Assembly: GCA_015655015.1 (NCBI GenBank)
Contig: JAATFV010000023.1
Coordinates: forward strand, 1-64,000
DNA from: Chitinophagales bacterium
GTDB taxonomy: Bacteria; Bacteroidota; Bacteroidia; Chitinophagales; Chitinophagaceae
Length of the DNA stretch: 64,000 bases
Direction of reading: 5' to 3'
The notes beneath the pieces were generated by a model. The model was not told the DNA's origin, did no database searches, and saw only the letters and a program-made list of their open reading frames with translations. Numbering within the stretch: position 1 is the first letter of the stretch; every line of letters starts with the position of its first letter. Made by a program: the position numbers and the translations under genes. Below, in pieces: positions 53,560 to 61,227 of this stretch.

Positions 53560-54351
53560 TTACGCCAGATACCGCAAGAAGGCTTCCGGGTTGTCTAAAA
53601 AATTCTTCGTGATGCTATAATGCTCCGTTTCCCTGAATTTAACTTTGTTCATACCTGTTTCCAGGATCTCATACAGGCTGGCATTCGAAAGTCCCATAAT
53701 GATGGGGGAATGTGTGGCAATAACAAATTGGGCATTGCCTTTCTTCAACCGCTCCATAATAAAAGATAACAAAGAAAGTTGCTTTAAGGGGGAAAGCGCC
53801 GATTCCGGCTCATCCAGGAAGTAAACTCCCTTTCCGGCAATACGCGTCTGCAGTATTTTCAAATAGGCCTCTCCATGAGAGTAGGCCTGCAGATTATCGC
53901 CATAATTTTTGCGAGTATAGTAAAGCTGATAATTCATGCCCTCGCTCATTTGATCGATGATCGACTGGTCTACCTTTCCTTCCAATTCCCGGAGGTCCCC
54001 CGCTATTTTATTTCGTTCCCGTTCCACTGAGTTGAGAAAATCACTGAAATCCTCTGCCCGGAAGAAAAAGCCTTGATTCGTTTGCCTTTTCCATTCGAGG
54101 TGCACATGACGTTGCAAGGATATGGCTGCTTCGAAGCCGGGATGCCGGCCGATCATTCCTCCGATCAGTGGAAGATTTATCTTTACTGCCAGCGTTTCCA
54201 GTAAGGTTGATTTTCCTGTACCGTTATCACCTACCAGGATTGTAACAGGATTGTCCAGGTCAATCTCTCGTGCATATTGTACCGCCGGAATGTTATAAGG
54301 CCAGGGATGCTGCCTGTCCGTAATAATGGAAAATGATTTGATAAAAGGCAT
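53560..54351 (-). CDS. AAA-family (ABC-type) ATPase, stand-alone
   Basis: The 263-residue protein is a single ABC/SMC-like ATPase domain: Walker A VGDNGTGKST (about 40-49), a helical insertion (about 100-150, FSDFLNSVERERNKIAGDLR), an ABC-signature-like YSHGEAYLKIL (157-167), Walker B GVYFLDEPESAL (Asp180, Glu181) and a switch His at FVIATHSPIIM. It has no membrane helix. It matches the COG3910-like predicted ATPases often found in accessory regions, sometimes with nuclease partners; no partner is next to it here. The role is unknown. Confidence 0.85.
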   Translation of the reverse strand: MPFIKSFSIITDRQHPWPYNIPAVQYAREIDLDNPVTILVGDNGTGKSTLLETLAVKINLPLIGGMIGRHPGFEAAISLQRHVHLEWKRQTNQGFFFRAEDFSDFLNSVERERNKIAGDLRELEGKVDQSIIDQMSEGMNYQLYYTRKNYGDNLQAYSHGEAYLKILQTRIAGKGVYFLDEPESALSPLKQLSLLSFIMERLKKGNAQFVIATHSPIIMGLSNASLYEILETGMNKVKFRETEHYSITKNFLDNPEAFLRYLA

Positions 54352-54464
54352 TATGCGAAAAATTGAGATTTTGTAGAAAACTGCAGGTGTGATCTGATCC
54401 CGCCTATGTTCAACTATTATCTAAGATCTATAGTCCCTGAAAAAGTGGAAAGAAGGATGAATAA

Positions 54465-54717
54465 TTAGTGAAGGTTATTTCTCGTAGTAAAGCAATTCAG
54501 TTCTGTAAGTGTTTTGAATTGCTTATCAGTAGTTACCAAAATTATATTCCAAGCAATCGCTGTAACTGCAATTATACTATCCGGCGATTTTAAGCAAGAA
54601 CTCTTTCAGTTCCAGTTCAGTGATAATGGAGATATATAATCTTTCGCCATTTAGTAAATCAGCCAATGCTTCATCCCCGCCTAAAATATAAAGCACTGTA
54701 TTGGTGTCAAGCAAAAT
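54465..54717 (-). pseudogene. Degraded PIN-domain (VapC-like) toxin gene
   Basis: The first half reads LDTNTVLYILGGDEALADLL, then YISIITELELKEF, the N-terminal acidic strand and helix of a PIN ribonuclease. After a frame change near 54590-54605 the second half reads SPDSIIAVTAIAWNIILVTT and DKQFKTLTELNCFTT, the C-terminal acidic motif. About 45 residues between the halves are missing, so an internal deletion with a frameshift is likely. The start would be TTG at 54714 or ATT at 54717, next to the antitoxin stop. Confidence 0.75.
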
Positions 54718-54895
54718 TTATTCCAACTGATCTCTCATCTTTATCTGCATGGCTAATGGGTCTTCCTTCAACTTAATAATACCACAATACTTTTTTGTAC
54801 CCGCTCCTTTGGCACGTAGCTTTTCCAACTTTTTCCGGAGGGTAGCAATATCCTTTTTACTAGCTCCTTTTTTTAGTACTAACCATGTTGCTCAT
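54718..54895 (-). pseudogene. VapB-like antitoxin gene, frameshifted in a poly-A tract
   Basis: From ATG at 54895 the frame reads MSNMVSTKK and then stops; moving one base within a run of seven A bases restores GASKKDIATLRKKLEKLRAK and KYCGIIKLKEDPLAMQIKMR, the pattern of small Bacteroidota antitoxins paired with PIN toxins. Six A bases would be in frame. It directly precedes the broken toxin, so the module looks dead, unless the homopolymer reflects a sequencing slip. Confidence 0.7.
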
Positions 54896-55545
54896 TTTTA
54901 CAAATTTAGGTGATAAAATCGTGATATGGAAATTGGCTACCTAAGTCTGCATACATTTTTGGCGGTAACTGCTGTCGAAATTACCTTGCAGGGAGTCGGT
55001 ATAGTTGGTGAAGAGGACGGTGCTTTTACTGACGGCGAAGAAGGAGGAGTCACTGCAGTTAGTGATGGTATTGAGGGAGACGGGAGTGAGCACCAGATAA
55101 AAGAAAGATGATTAGCAGGGTGGGAGACCAGCAGTAGTGCTACTATAAAGCTTTGGTTGCGTCGCACACTTGAGCGGCGGTGGGGCTATGGAGCGGAGGT
55201 GCATTGCCGGGTGGCTGTTTTGAACGCACCGTGGTTGGAACGCAAGGGGCTACTGCTACAATAGCCATTTTAAAAGGCAGTGAGTTATCATCGGTTTAGG
55301 ATACTTTTAGGAAGGCCACCGTTATTTACAGGGGCCCATTCTATGCAGCAGCGTTCAGGCGGCTTTCCGTCCACTCCGTCTAACGGCGCTGATCTGCTGT
55401 TGTATTCTCTGATTGGGCTAGCCGCGATGCGCAGATAGGCGCCTATGGAGGGTGGCCGGTCGGCCTTGGGCAAGTGTTCGTTTTTCGGGGCGGCGTGTGG
55501 ACATTACTATCTTGTATATACAGGTATCGTTGCGTGACCGTTAAT
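54896..55545. other. Long non-coding or decayed region before the IS element
   Basis: About 650 bases without a supported gene. Minus- and plus-strand frames of 60-76 codons exist but have low-complexity Ser/Thr/Pro or Gly/Glu composition and no recognised domain. This is consistent with decayed DNA beside a mobile element. Confidence 0.4.
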
Positions 55546-56202
55546 CTATCCCCAGAAATAGATTTTTACGCAGCTTTCCAATAAGAGAATGTTACGGCTA
55601 AAGCAGAAGGTCCGGCGGCTTAGGCGTTTGATATGAGTTCGGATGGATAAGTTCTTTCGTTCGATATGGTTAGTGCCGAAGGGGGTGTATTGATGCAGGT
55701 TTTGTGGGATTAGCCTCCGATAGATCGTTAGTTTGTCCGTCTTGATCTTTTTAGGTGCGGCTGACAGCAGGCTATCAATTAATATTTTCAGCGTTCCCTT
55801 GGTTCGTTTCCCGATAACAAAATCTATTACTTTCCTGGTGGCTTTATCCAGTGCATAGGCGAGCCAGTACTCATTATCCTTTCGACGGATGTAGGTCCAT
55901 AGTTCGTCTACTTCGAGTGCTGACTGATGCAAAGGAATAGGTGGTTTTGCTATGGCCGCGGCTATAAGTTTTATCCTACTCAGTACGGTGCCTACGGCTA
56001 TTTTTAGGACGCGACTGATACCGCGTATCCCAACACTCTCGCAGACCAACAATTTGATAGTTTTATTTACGGTTCCATAACAGGCTTGGTATAAATACGC
56101 TTTCTGCTGATACTTTTTACAGGTCCTACAGAAATAGCGTTGTGTACCGTTTTTCTGCCTGCCAGCGCACTGGCATTTCCGGGAACAATATTTACAATCC
56201 AT
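55546..56202 (-). CDS. IS1-family transposase
   Basis: The 218-residue single-frame transposase has an N-terminal zinc ribbon (MDCKYCSRKCQCAGRQKNGT, then CRTCKKYQQ), a helix-turn-helix (GIRGISRVLKIAVGTVLSRI), and a DDE nuclease core with LEVDELWTYIRRKDNEYWLA and KTDKLTIYRRLIP, ending THIKRLSRRTFCFSRNILLL. This is the InsA/InsB-type domain pair fused in one frame. The likely end of the element is the inverted-repeat-like GGTAATGCATCAAATTAGCAG reading leftwards from 56373. The left end and a target duplication were not found, so the element may be incomplete. Confidence 0.9.
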   Translation of the reverse strand: MDCKYCSRKCQCAGRQKNGTQRYFCRTCKKYQQKAYLYQACYGTVNKTIKLLVCESVGIRGISRVLKIAVGTVLSRIKLIAAAIAKPPIPLHQSALEVDELWTYIRRKDNEYWLAYALDKATRKVIDFVIGKRTKGTLKILIDSLLSAAPKKIKTDKLTIYRRLIPQNLHQYTPFGTNHIERKNLSIRTHIKRLSRRTFCFSRNILLLESCVKIYFWG

Positions 56203-56211
56203 ATTTAGCTG

Positions 56212-56372
56212 CTAATTTGATACACGAGTAATAGAAAAAGCCCTGTTACAGGGCGTATAAAGGCGAAAATAAGTTCTTTGAGCTACCTAAAATAATAAAG
56301 GGCCTGCCACGAGGCCCTCTATAAGGCTTGTAAATCCTATATTTCTTTAAAAACTGCTAATTTGATGCATTA
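56212..56372. mobile_element. IS1-type element end and leader region
   Basis: CTGCTAATTTGATACA (56212-56227) and CTGCTAATTTGATGCA (56354-56369) are near-identical direct copies on the two sides of the transposase leader. The outer copy ends in the IS1-like CATTACC and abuts an OmpA fragment at 56373. Between them are two minus-strand terminator hairpins (GCCCTG/CAGGGC with T-run; GGGCCT/AGGCCC with T-rich tail), which would block read-through into the transposase. Confidence 0.6.
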
Positions 56373-56546
56373 CCCAGCGCACGACGGGCAAAGGCCGTGT
56401 TGGAATACCTCTCCGAACGGGCTGGCATCGGAAATGAAAGACTCTGTGCTACCGGTTACGGCAGCTCCCGGCCGGTCGCTGACAACCATACACCGGAAGG
56501 ACGGGCCCTTAACAGGCGGGTAGAATTTAGGTTAAAATATTATTGA
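56373..56546 (+). pseudogene. Truncated OmpA C-terminal domain fragment
   Basis: An open frame without a start codon reads SARRAKAVLEYLSERAGIGN, then LCATGYGSSRPVADNHTPEG and RALNRRVEFRLKYY before TGA at 56544-56546. This is the last ~58 residues of an OmpA-like domain, including the peptidoglycan-binding helix and the N-R-R-V-E-F end. It begins exactly where the IS1-type end stops, so the insertion or an associated deletion removed the rest of the gene. The missing 5' part is not found on the other side of the element. Confidence 0.85.
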
Positions 56547-56645
56547 GATTGTAGAAATAATTCTACGTACCACCTCCACCGCATAAATAATCACCTTCCC
56601 TCCCATGGCACACGCTTTGAAGTGATCTTAAAACAAAAGATCACC

Positions 56646-57686
56646 ATGCCTAAAAATAATAAAATGACCAGACGTAAATTAATCGGCGGAATAGGAACCG
56701 GCTTAGCCGCAGTAGCCATCTCACCCGTACTGGGGTCTCCCGCAACCCCACAGCCAGCGGCCACAACACAAGCGCCCGCAGCCCCACAATCCCCCGCAAC
56801 ATCCCCAAATCTACAGGACCCGACCACTAAATACCCCAAACCACCTTTTAACGGACAAACCCAACCATGGCCCGGCCTTGCCGCTAAGATGGATCCCCGC
56901 CCGGATCACGGCGAAACCAGCTATCGCGGATCAGGCCGGTTATCGGGAAGAAAGGCATTGATCACAGGAGGTGACTCCGGGATGGGGCGTGCAGCAGCCA
57001 TTGCCTTTGCACGGGAAGGAGCAGACGTAGCCATAAATTATTACCCTACCGAAGAGCCCGATGCCCGGGAAGTAATCGAGCTGATCAGGGCAGAAGGCCG
57101 CAAGGCGATAGCTATTCCCGGGGATCTTCGCGAAGAGGCGTTTTGCCGGAAACTCGTAGAAGAGGCTGTCAGCGCCCTCGGCGGCCTTGATATTGTGGTC
57201 AATAATGCCGGCAGGCAACAAAGCCATGCCTCCATACTCGACATATCGACAGAGCAATTTGACTGGACCATGAAGACAAATATTTATGCCCCCTTCTGGA
57301 TCATTAAAGCAGCCCTGCCACACTTACAGCCCGGATCTGTAATTATCGGTACTACCTCAGAGCAGGCTTATGATCCTTCTCCGGATCTCTACGATTATGC
57401 ACAGACGAAGGCGGCCACCATGAATTATATTAAATCCCTCGCCAAACAGCTTGGACCGAAAGGCATCCGGGTGAACGGCGTAGCGCCCGGCCCCATTTGG
57501 ACCCCTTTACAGGTCAGTGGGGGAGCTACACAGGAAAAGCTGAAAAAATTCGGCGGTCAGACCCCCCTGGGCAGACCCGGCCAGCCGGCTGAACTGGCGT
57601 CTATCTATGTGCAGCTTGCTGCAGAGAGCGGCAGCTACGCGACTGGACAAGTGTATGGTTCTTCCGGTGGAGCAGGTCAACCCTGA
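56646..57686 (+). CDS. Short-chain dehydrogenase/reductase with Tat signal
   Basis: I start at the ATG at 56646 (346 residues; the frame begins only at GTG before it). The first ~35 residues are a Tat leader (TRRKLIGGIGTGLAAVAI), followed by a long Pro/Ala/Thr/Gln linker to residue ~95. The SDR core has the cofactor motif ALITGGDSGMGR (104-115), NNAG, Ser238 and the catalytic YAQTK (Tyr251, Lys255), like the glucose/ribitol dehydrogenase-type YghA group. An exported NAD(P)-dependent reductase is unusual because cofactor must be loaded in the cytoplasm, which Tat export allows. Confidence 0.9.
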   Translation: MPKNNKMTRRKLIGGIGTGLAAVAISPVLGSPATPQPAATTQAPAAPQSPATSPNLQDPTTKYPKPPFNGQTQPWPGLAAKMDPRPDHGETSYRGSGRLSGRKALITGGDSGMGRAAAIAFAREGADVAINYYPTEEPDAREVIELIRAEGRKAIAIPGDLREEAFCRKLVEEAVSALGGLDIVVNNAGRQQSHASILDISTEQFDWTMKTNIYAPFWIIKAALPHLQPGSVIIGTTSEQAYDPSPDLYDYAQTKAATMNYIKSLAKQLGPKGIRVNGVAPGPIWTPLQVSGGATQEKLKKFGGQTPLGRPGQPAELASIYVQLAAESGSYATGQVYGSSGGAGQP

Positions 57687-57712
57687 TCTTTCGACCCCGC
57701 TCATTGTTAAGA

Positions 57713-57732
57713 GCCCCCGGCGATGCAGGGGC
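57713..57732 (+). terminator. Hairpin after the SDR gene
   Basis: GCCCC and GGGGC form a short stem with a 10-base loop about 25 bases after the stop codon, followed by an A/T-rich but not T-only tail. Moderate support as a terminator. Confidence 0.4.
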
Positions 57733-57806
57733 CTATGATTATTATGTAAATGAATTTATAATTTGTAATTTTATAGCATACCCATGAAGGTCTGTAAACA
57801 ATACAA

Positions 57807-58508
57807 ATGAGCAACTGTTACTTATGTAATAATATCTTGAACAAAAAGAACACCTCCAAAGAACATATCCTCAGCAACGCCTGCGGCGGCCGGCTCAAAT
57901 CGTACAAACTTCTTTGCAAAACGTGTAACGAAAAAATGGGAGCTGACTTTGACTCGGAGCTGGCCAGACAGATCAGCCATTTTTCCGTATCCCCCGACAT
58001 AAAAAGAGATAGGAAAAGGTCTCTTGCAGTGAGGGAAAAACAAGCAGTGATCAGAGAAATGCATGTTGAACCCATCGACAGGAATGCCGTCCATAAATCC
58101 ATTGCCAAATCAGCCATCAGTTTCTTTATCCTGAAAAAAGGCGACAGAAAATTTATTCAGCACCTGATCCCTTTTTTAAGTAATACAGAAACACTGGACG
58201 CAGTAGAACCACACCTGCCGGATAAATTATCCTATAAATATGACCCGGAAGAACTCAGCCATATCATTAAATTAGTAGGTCGCCCTTCCGATAAGATCCT
58301 TTATTGTTATATCGGCTTATTTAATACCAGCGGTTTTATCGTAAGACTGAATGACGATTACGACGGACCATCGATCGACAAGACATATATCTATGATGTT
58401 CTTCAATCCATCGAACTAAAAAAGGAATTTACCCTTGATTATACCAGGGACAGGCTTTTTTCTTTTTTCCTTGAAAATAAAACTGATAAAAATCATACAG
58501 AAAGGTAA
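57807..58508 (+). CDS. HNH-type zinc-ribbon endonuclease-like protein
   Basis: The 233-residue protein opens with the HNH_5-like zinc-ribbon pattern: CYLCNN (Cys4, Cys7), a SKEHILSNACGGRLKSYKLL segment with Glu-His, then LCKTCNEKMGADFDSEL (two more cysteines and the Asn). The remaining ~180 residues are unrecognised, mixed alpha/beta. It has no signal peptide. Such HNH proteins occur in accessory and defence regions; nuclease activity is inferred, not shown. It is 120 bases downstream of the SDR gene and may be separately transcribed. Confidence 0.6.
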   Translation: MSNCYLCNNILNKKNTSKEHILSNACGGRLKSYKLLCKTCNEKMGADFDSELARQISHFSVSPDIKRDRKRSLAVREKQAVIREMHVEPIDRNAVHKSIAKSAISFFILKKGDRKFIQHLIPFLSNTETLDAVEPHLPDKLSYKYDPEELSHIIKLVGRPSDKILYCYIGLFNTSGFIVRLNDDYDGPSIDKTYIYDVLQSIELKKEFTLDYTRDRLFSFFLENKTDKNHTER

Positions 58509-58594
58509 TTGAAGTCACGGATTGCAACCATTTATCGGACTAGCTTTATCATAAAATATTGAATATCCTCATAAGCAGTTAGTTTTGGTTAAGC

Positions 58595-58620
58595 CCCCTG
58601 TTTTTACAGGGGACTTTTGT
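58595..58620 (+). terminator. Intrinsic terminator of the HNH gene
   Basis: CCCCTG (58595-58600) pairs with CAGGGG (58607-58612) around a TTTTTA loop, followed by ACTTTTGTT. It is about 90 bases after the stop codon. Confidence 0.6.
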
Positions 58621-58789
58621 TATCTTCTCTTCCTCTTCACCAGCATCACGCCCCGATCCCGAAGATCAGCCATGGTAAAATGCCAAAGAATATCCACCCT
58701 GACCCTTTGGCCGCGTGACATCCACAGGGAGCTGCCCGTCATGCAGCTGCCTTTGGACGAGTGTACATAAAATCCGGATACAATGCTTC

Positions 58790-61072
58790 TCACGCGCTGT
58801 CGGCGTTTGTTATCAATCCTCTTTGGGATGCCTGCTTTTTTCCCAACAGGCTCGTTATGCACCGGTAGAGATCGGTAAATTCGAATGGCTTGGTCATATA
58901 CTCATTCATGCCCGCATCCAGGCACCGCTGCTGTTCTCCTTTGAGGGCAGTCGCCGTCATGGCGATGATCGGAATACCGATCTTCATTTCGCCCCGGATA
59001 ATCCGGGACGCGGCATATCCGTCCAGTACTGGCATCTGCAGATCCATGATAATAATGTCAAAGTTTGGGTTCTCCCGTAATTTGTCAATGGCTTCCTGCC
59101 CGTTAGCAACGATCTCGACGTCCCCGCCCGCTTTTCTCAAAACATGTTCGATCAGCGTTTGATTCACCTCATTGTCTTCTGCCACGAGAAAGCGCCTGCC
59201 GTTGAACACCCCCGCGTAATCATAGATATTAGGTATATTTTTTTGAAGCCGCTGAACCTCCTCGCAGAAATCGTACGGGATCTCGAAATTAAAGGAAGAA
59301 CCCTGGCCGGGAGTGCTGACAACTCCAATATGACCTCCCTGTAATAAGACTAATTGCTGGCAAATGGCCAGTCCCAGCCCCGTACCCCCATACCGCCGGG
59401 CAATGTCTACCCCTGCCTGGGAAAAACTGTCGAAAACACCAGGAAGGTTCTCTTCGCTGATGCCAATACCTGTATCAACAACAGAGAAATGTAACATTGA
59501 CCCCGTTGTGGTAACATCTTTTTGGTTTACCAATATCCGGATATGCCCTTTTTCAGTGAATTTAATGGCATTTCCAACCAGGTTGACGAGTACCTGGTTA
59601 AGGCGATAAGGATCTCCCCGCAGCAGTTCGGGTATCGACGGATCGGTTTCCACCAATAGCTCCAGCCCCTTCTTTTTTATGCGATGGCTAAAGACTCCTT
59701 TCACATTGTCCAGAACGTCGGTGAGGCTGAATTCTATTTTTTCAATGGCCAGCTTGCCGGCCTTGATCTTGGAAAAATCCAGGATATCATTGATGATCAC
59801 CAATAAATTATTGGAAGAGCGCCTTATGATCTGCGCAAACTCATTCTGTTGCTCGTTAAGAGGCGTTTCCAGCAGTAAATTGATCATGCCCTGAATGCCA
59901 TTCAGCGGAGTCCGTATTTCATGGCTCATATTGGCCAGGAACTGCTCCTGCATTTTTTTGGCATCTTCCGCATCTCTAGTCGCCTGGATCAGCTCCTGCT
60001 GATATTTCAATTGATTTTCTTTCCCTTTGAGTTCGGATGCCTCCAACTCCTGCTGCATACGTTTTTGCTCGGAAATATCTTTTACGATACATTGAAATCC
60101 AACAGGGCCCGATATGCCGGATTCCAGGACAGCGTATTGCTCCACCCATTTTTTTTCACCTTGTTTGGTGACGGTAAGGAAGGTCAGGGAGGTCTCAGCC
60201 GTTCGGGACTTTAGCTGTTCCAGGTAATGTTCTGTCACGTTGCCGAGACCGGCCGGATCTACCAGCGTCGAAAAATGCATGCCTGTCAATTCTGCAGAGG
60301 AATAACCCGTCAATTCGGTGGCTTTGTCGCTGGCGAAAATTATATGCCCCAGGCTGTCGATAGAATAAATGACCGCCGCGGCATTCTCTACCAGGTGGCG
60401 GTATTTGAACTCGCTTTCATGCAGCTTTTCCTCTACCCTCCTGCGTAGGGTCATACCCTTATTCAGCTGATGGAGCAGCCCGAGTATCAGGCCGAACGTC
60501 AGGAGACTTCCACCTACCAGGAGCCAGACAGCCCGGCTGTTTTCCTGTTTTTCCTTTCGCTGCCTTTTGAAAAGAAGATTGGATTCCTCGTCCTGCATGG
60601 CGCGTAGGACCGATATGATCGCAGAATCGGCCCGAAAGGCCAGGTCAGGGTCAATTTCCCCTCCGGCCCGCGGTGCGGAGAAAAGTTTGTCTTCGCGGGA
60701 ATGCAGGTCGCGGATGCGATCCATCAAAAGAAGAAGCTTTTGCTGCTGGACAGCATTGTTCTTTGTAAGTTCCCGTAAACTATCGACATACCGCATCACC
60801 GTTTCCCGGTCGGAATAAAACTGTTGTTTCAAACTGCTCTTTCCCTTTATGACGTACTCGGCTTGCACGGAGGCGGACTCTACCACTACGATATCGATCC
60901 TGTCAAGAATGCTTAGTACTTTGTAAGTATGGTTGATCCAAAAATTATTCCTGGAATCATTTTGATTGCTGACACCGATCAGGAGCCATCCGATACCCAT
61001 AGAAATTACGACAAAGAGAAAGATCCAGATTATCTTGCGATGAAGTTTCTTTAATGTTTTTTTAGTTTCCAC
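58790..61072 (-). CDS. Hybrid sensor histidine kinase / response regulator
   Basis: The 760-residue protein starts at GTG (61072). Order: helix 1 (about 12-34), a CHASE3-like periplasmic helical domain (about 40-175), helix 2 (about 182-202), a PAS domain (about 220-335, LGHIIFASDKATELTGYSSA), a short coiled coil, HisKA with the phospho-acceptor (FLANMSHEIRTPLNG, His384), HATPase (VNLVGNAIKFTEKGHI, DTGIGISEENL and GGTGLGLAI), and a C-terminal receiver domain (VAEDNEVNQ, phospho-Asp677 in IMDLQMP). It senses an unknown periplasmic or membrane signal and relays phosphate to an internal receiver; no DNA-binding output is present, so a phosphotransfer partner is required. Confidence 0.95.
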   Translation of the reverse strand: METKKTLKKLHRKIIWIFLFVVISMGIGWLLIGVSNQNDSRNNFWINHTYKVLSILDRIDIVVVESASVQAEYVIKGKSSLKQQFYSDRETVMRYVDSLRELTKNNAVQQQKLLLLMDRIRDLHSREDKLFSAPRAGGEIDPDLAFRADSAIISVLRAMQDEESNLLFKRQRKEKQENSRAVWLLVGGSLLTFGLILGLLHQLNKGMTLRRRVEEKLHESEFKYRHLVENAAAVIYSIDSLGHIIFASDKATELTGYSSAELTGMHFSTLVDPAGLGNVTEHYLEQLKSRTAETSLTFLTVTKQGEKKWVEQYAVLESGISGPVGFQCIVKDISEQKRMQQELEASELKGKENQLKYQQELIQATRDAEDAKKMQEQFLANMSHEIRTPLNGIQGMINLLLETPLNEQQNEFAQIIRRSSNNLLVIINDILDFSKIKAGKLAIEKIEFSLTDVLDNVKGVFSHRIKKKGLELLVETDPSIPELLRGDPYRLNQVLVNLVGNAIKFTEKGHIRILVNQKDVTTTGSMLHFSVVDTGIGISEENLPGVFDSFSQAGVDIARRYGGTGLGLAICQQLVLLQGGHIGVVSTPGQGSSFNFEIPYDFCEEVQRLQKNIPNIYDYAGVFNGRRFLVAEDNEVNQTLIEHVLRKAGGDVEIVANGQEAIDKLRENPNFDIIIMDLQMPVLDGYAASRIIRGEMKIGIPIIAMTATALKGEQQRCLDAGMNEYMTKPFEFTDLYRCITSLLGKKQASQRGLITNADSA

Positions 61073-61227
61073 GCCGCACGGGTATTTTAACCTACAACGT
61101 ATTAAGTCTCCCGGAATTTTGCAGACGCCCGATTAATGGTATTTATTTTGAAATCTAAGTGTAAACCTTAGTGGCATAGCGTAAATTTACCCGATTTGGA
61201 TGTAGTTTCCCGCTGCCCCCTGACATC

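Noticed and set aside
34587-55171. Shared 15-mer TTGCGTCGCACACTT at 34587 and 55157
   Set aside because: About one such match is expected by chance in a window of this size, and the flanks do not agree.
58620-58862. Minus-strand 80-codon frame overlapping the end of the sensor kinase
   Set aside because: It overlaps the kinase in another frame, shows no domain and has Arg-rich shadow composition.
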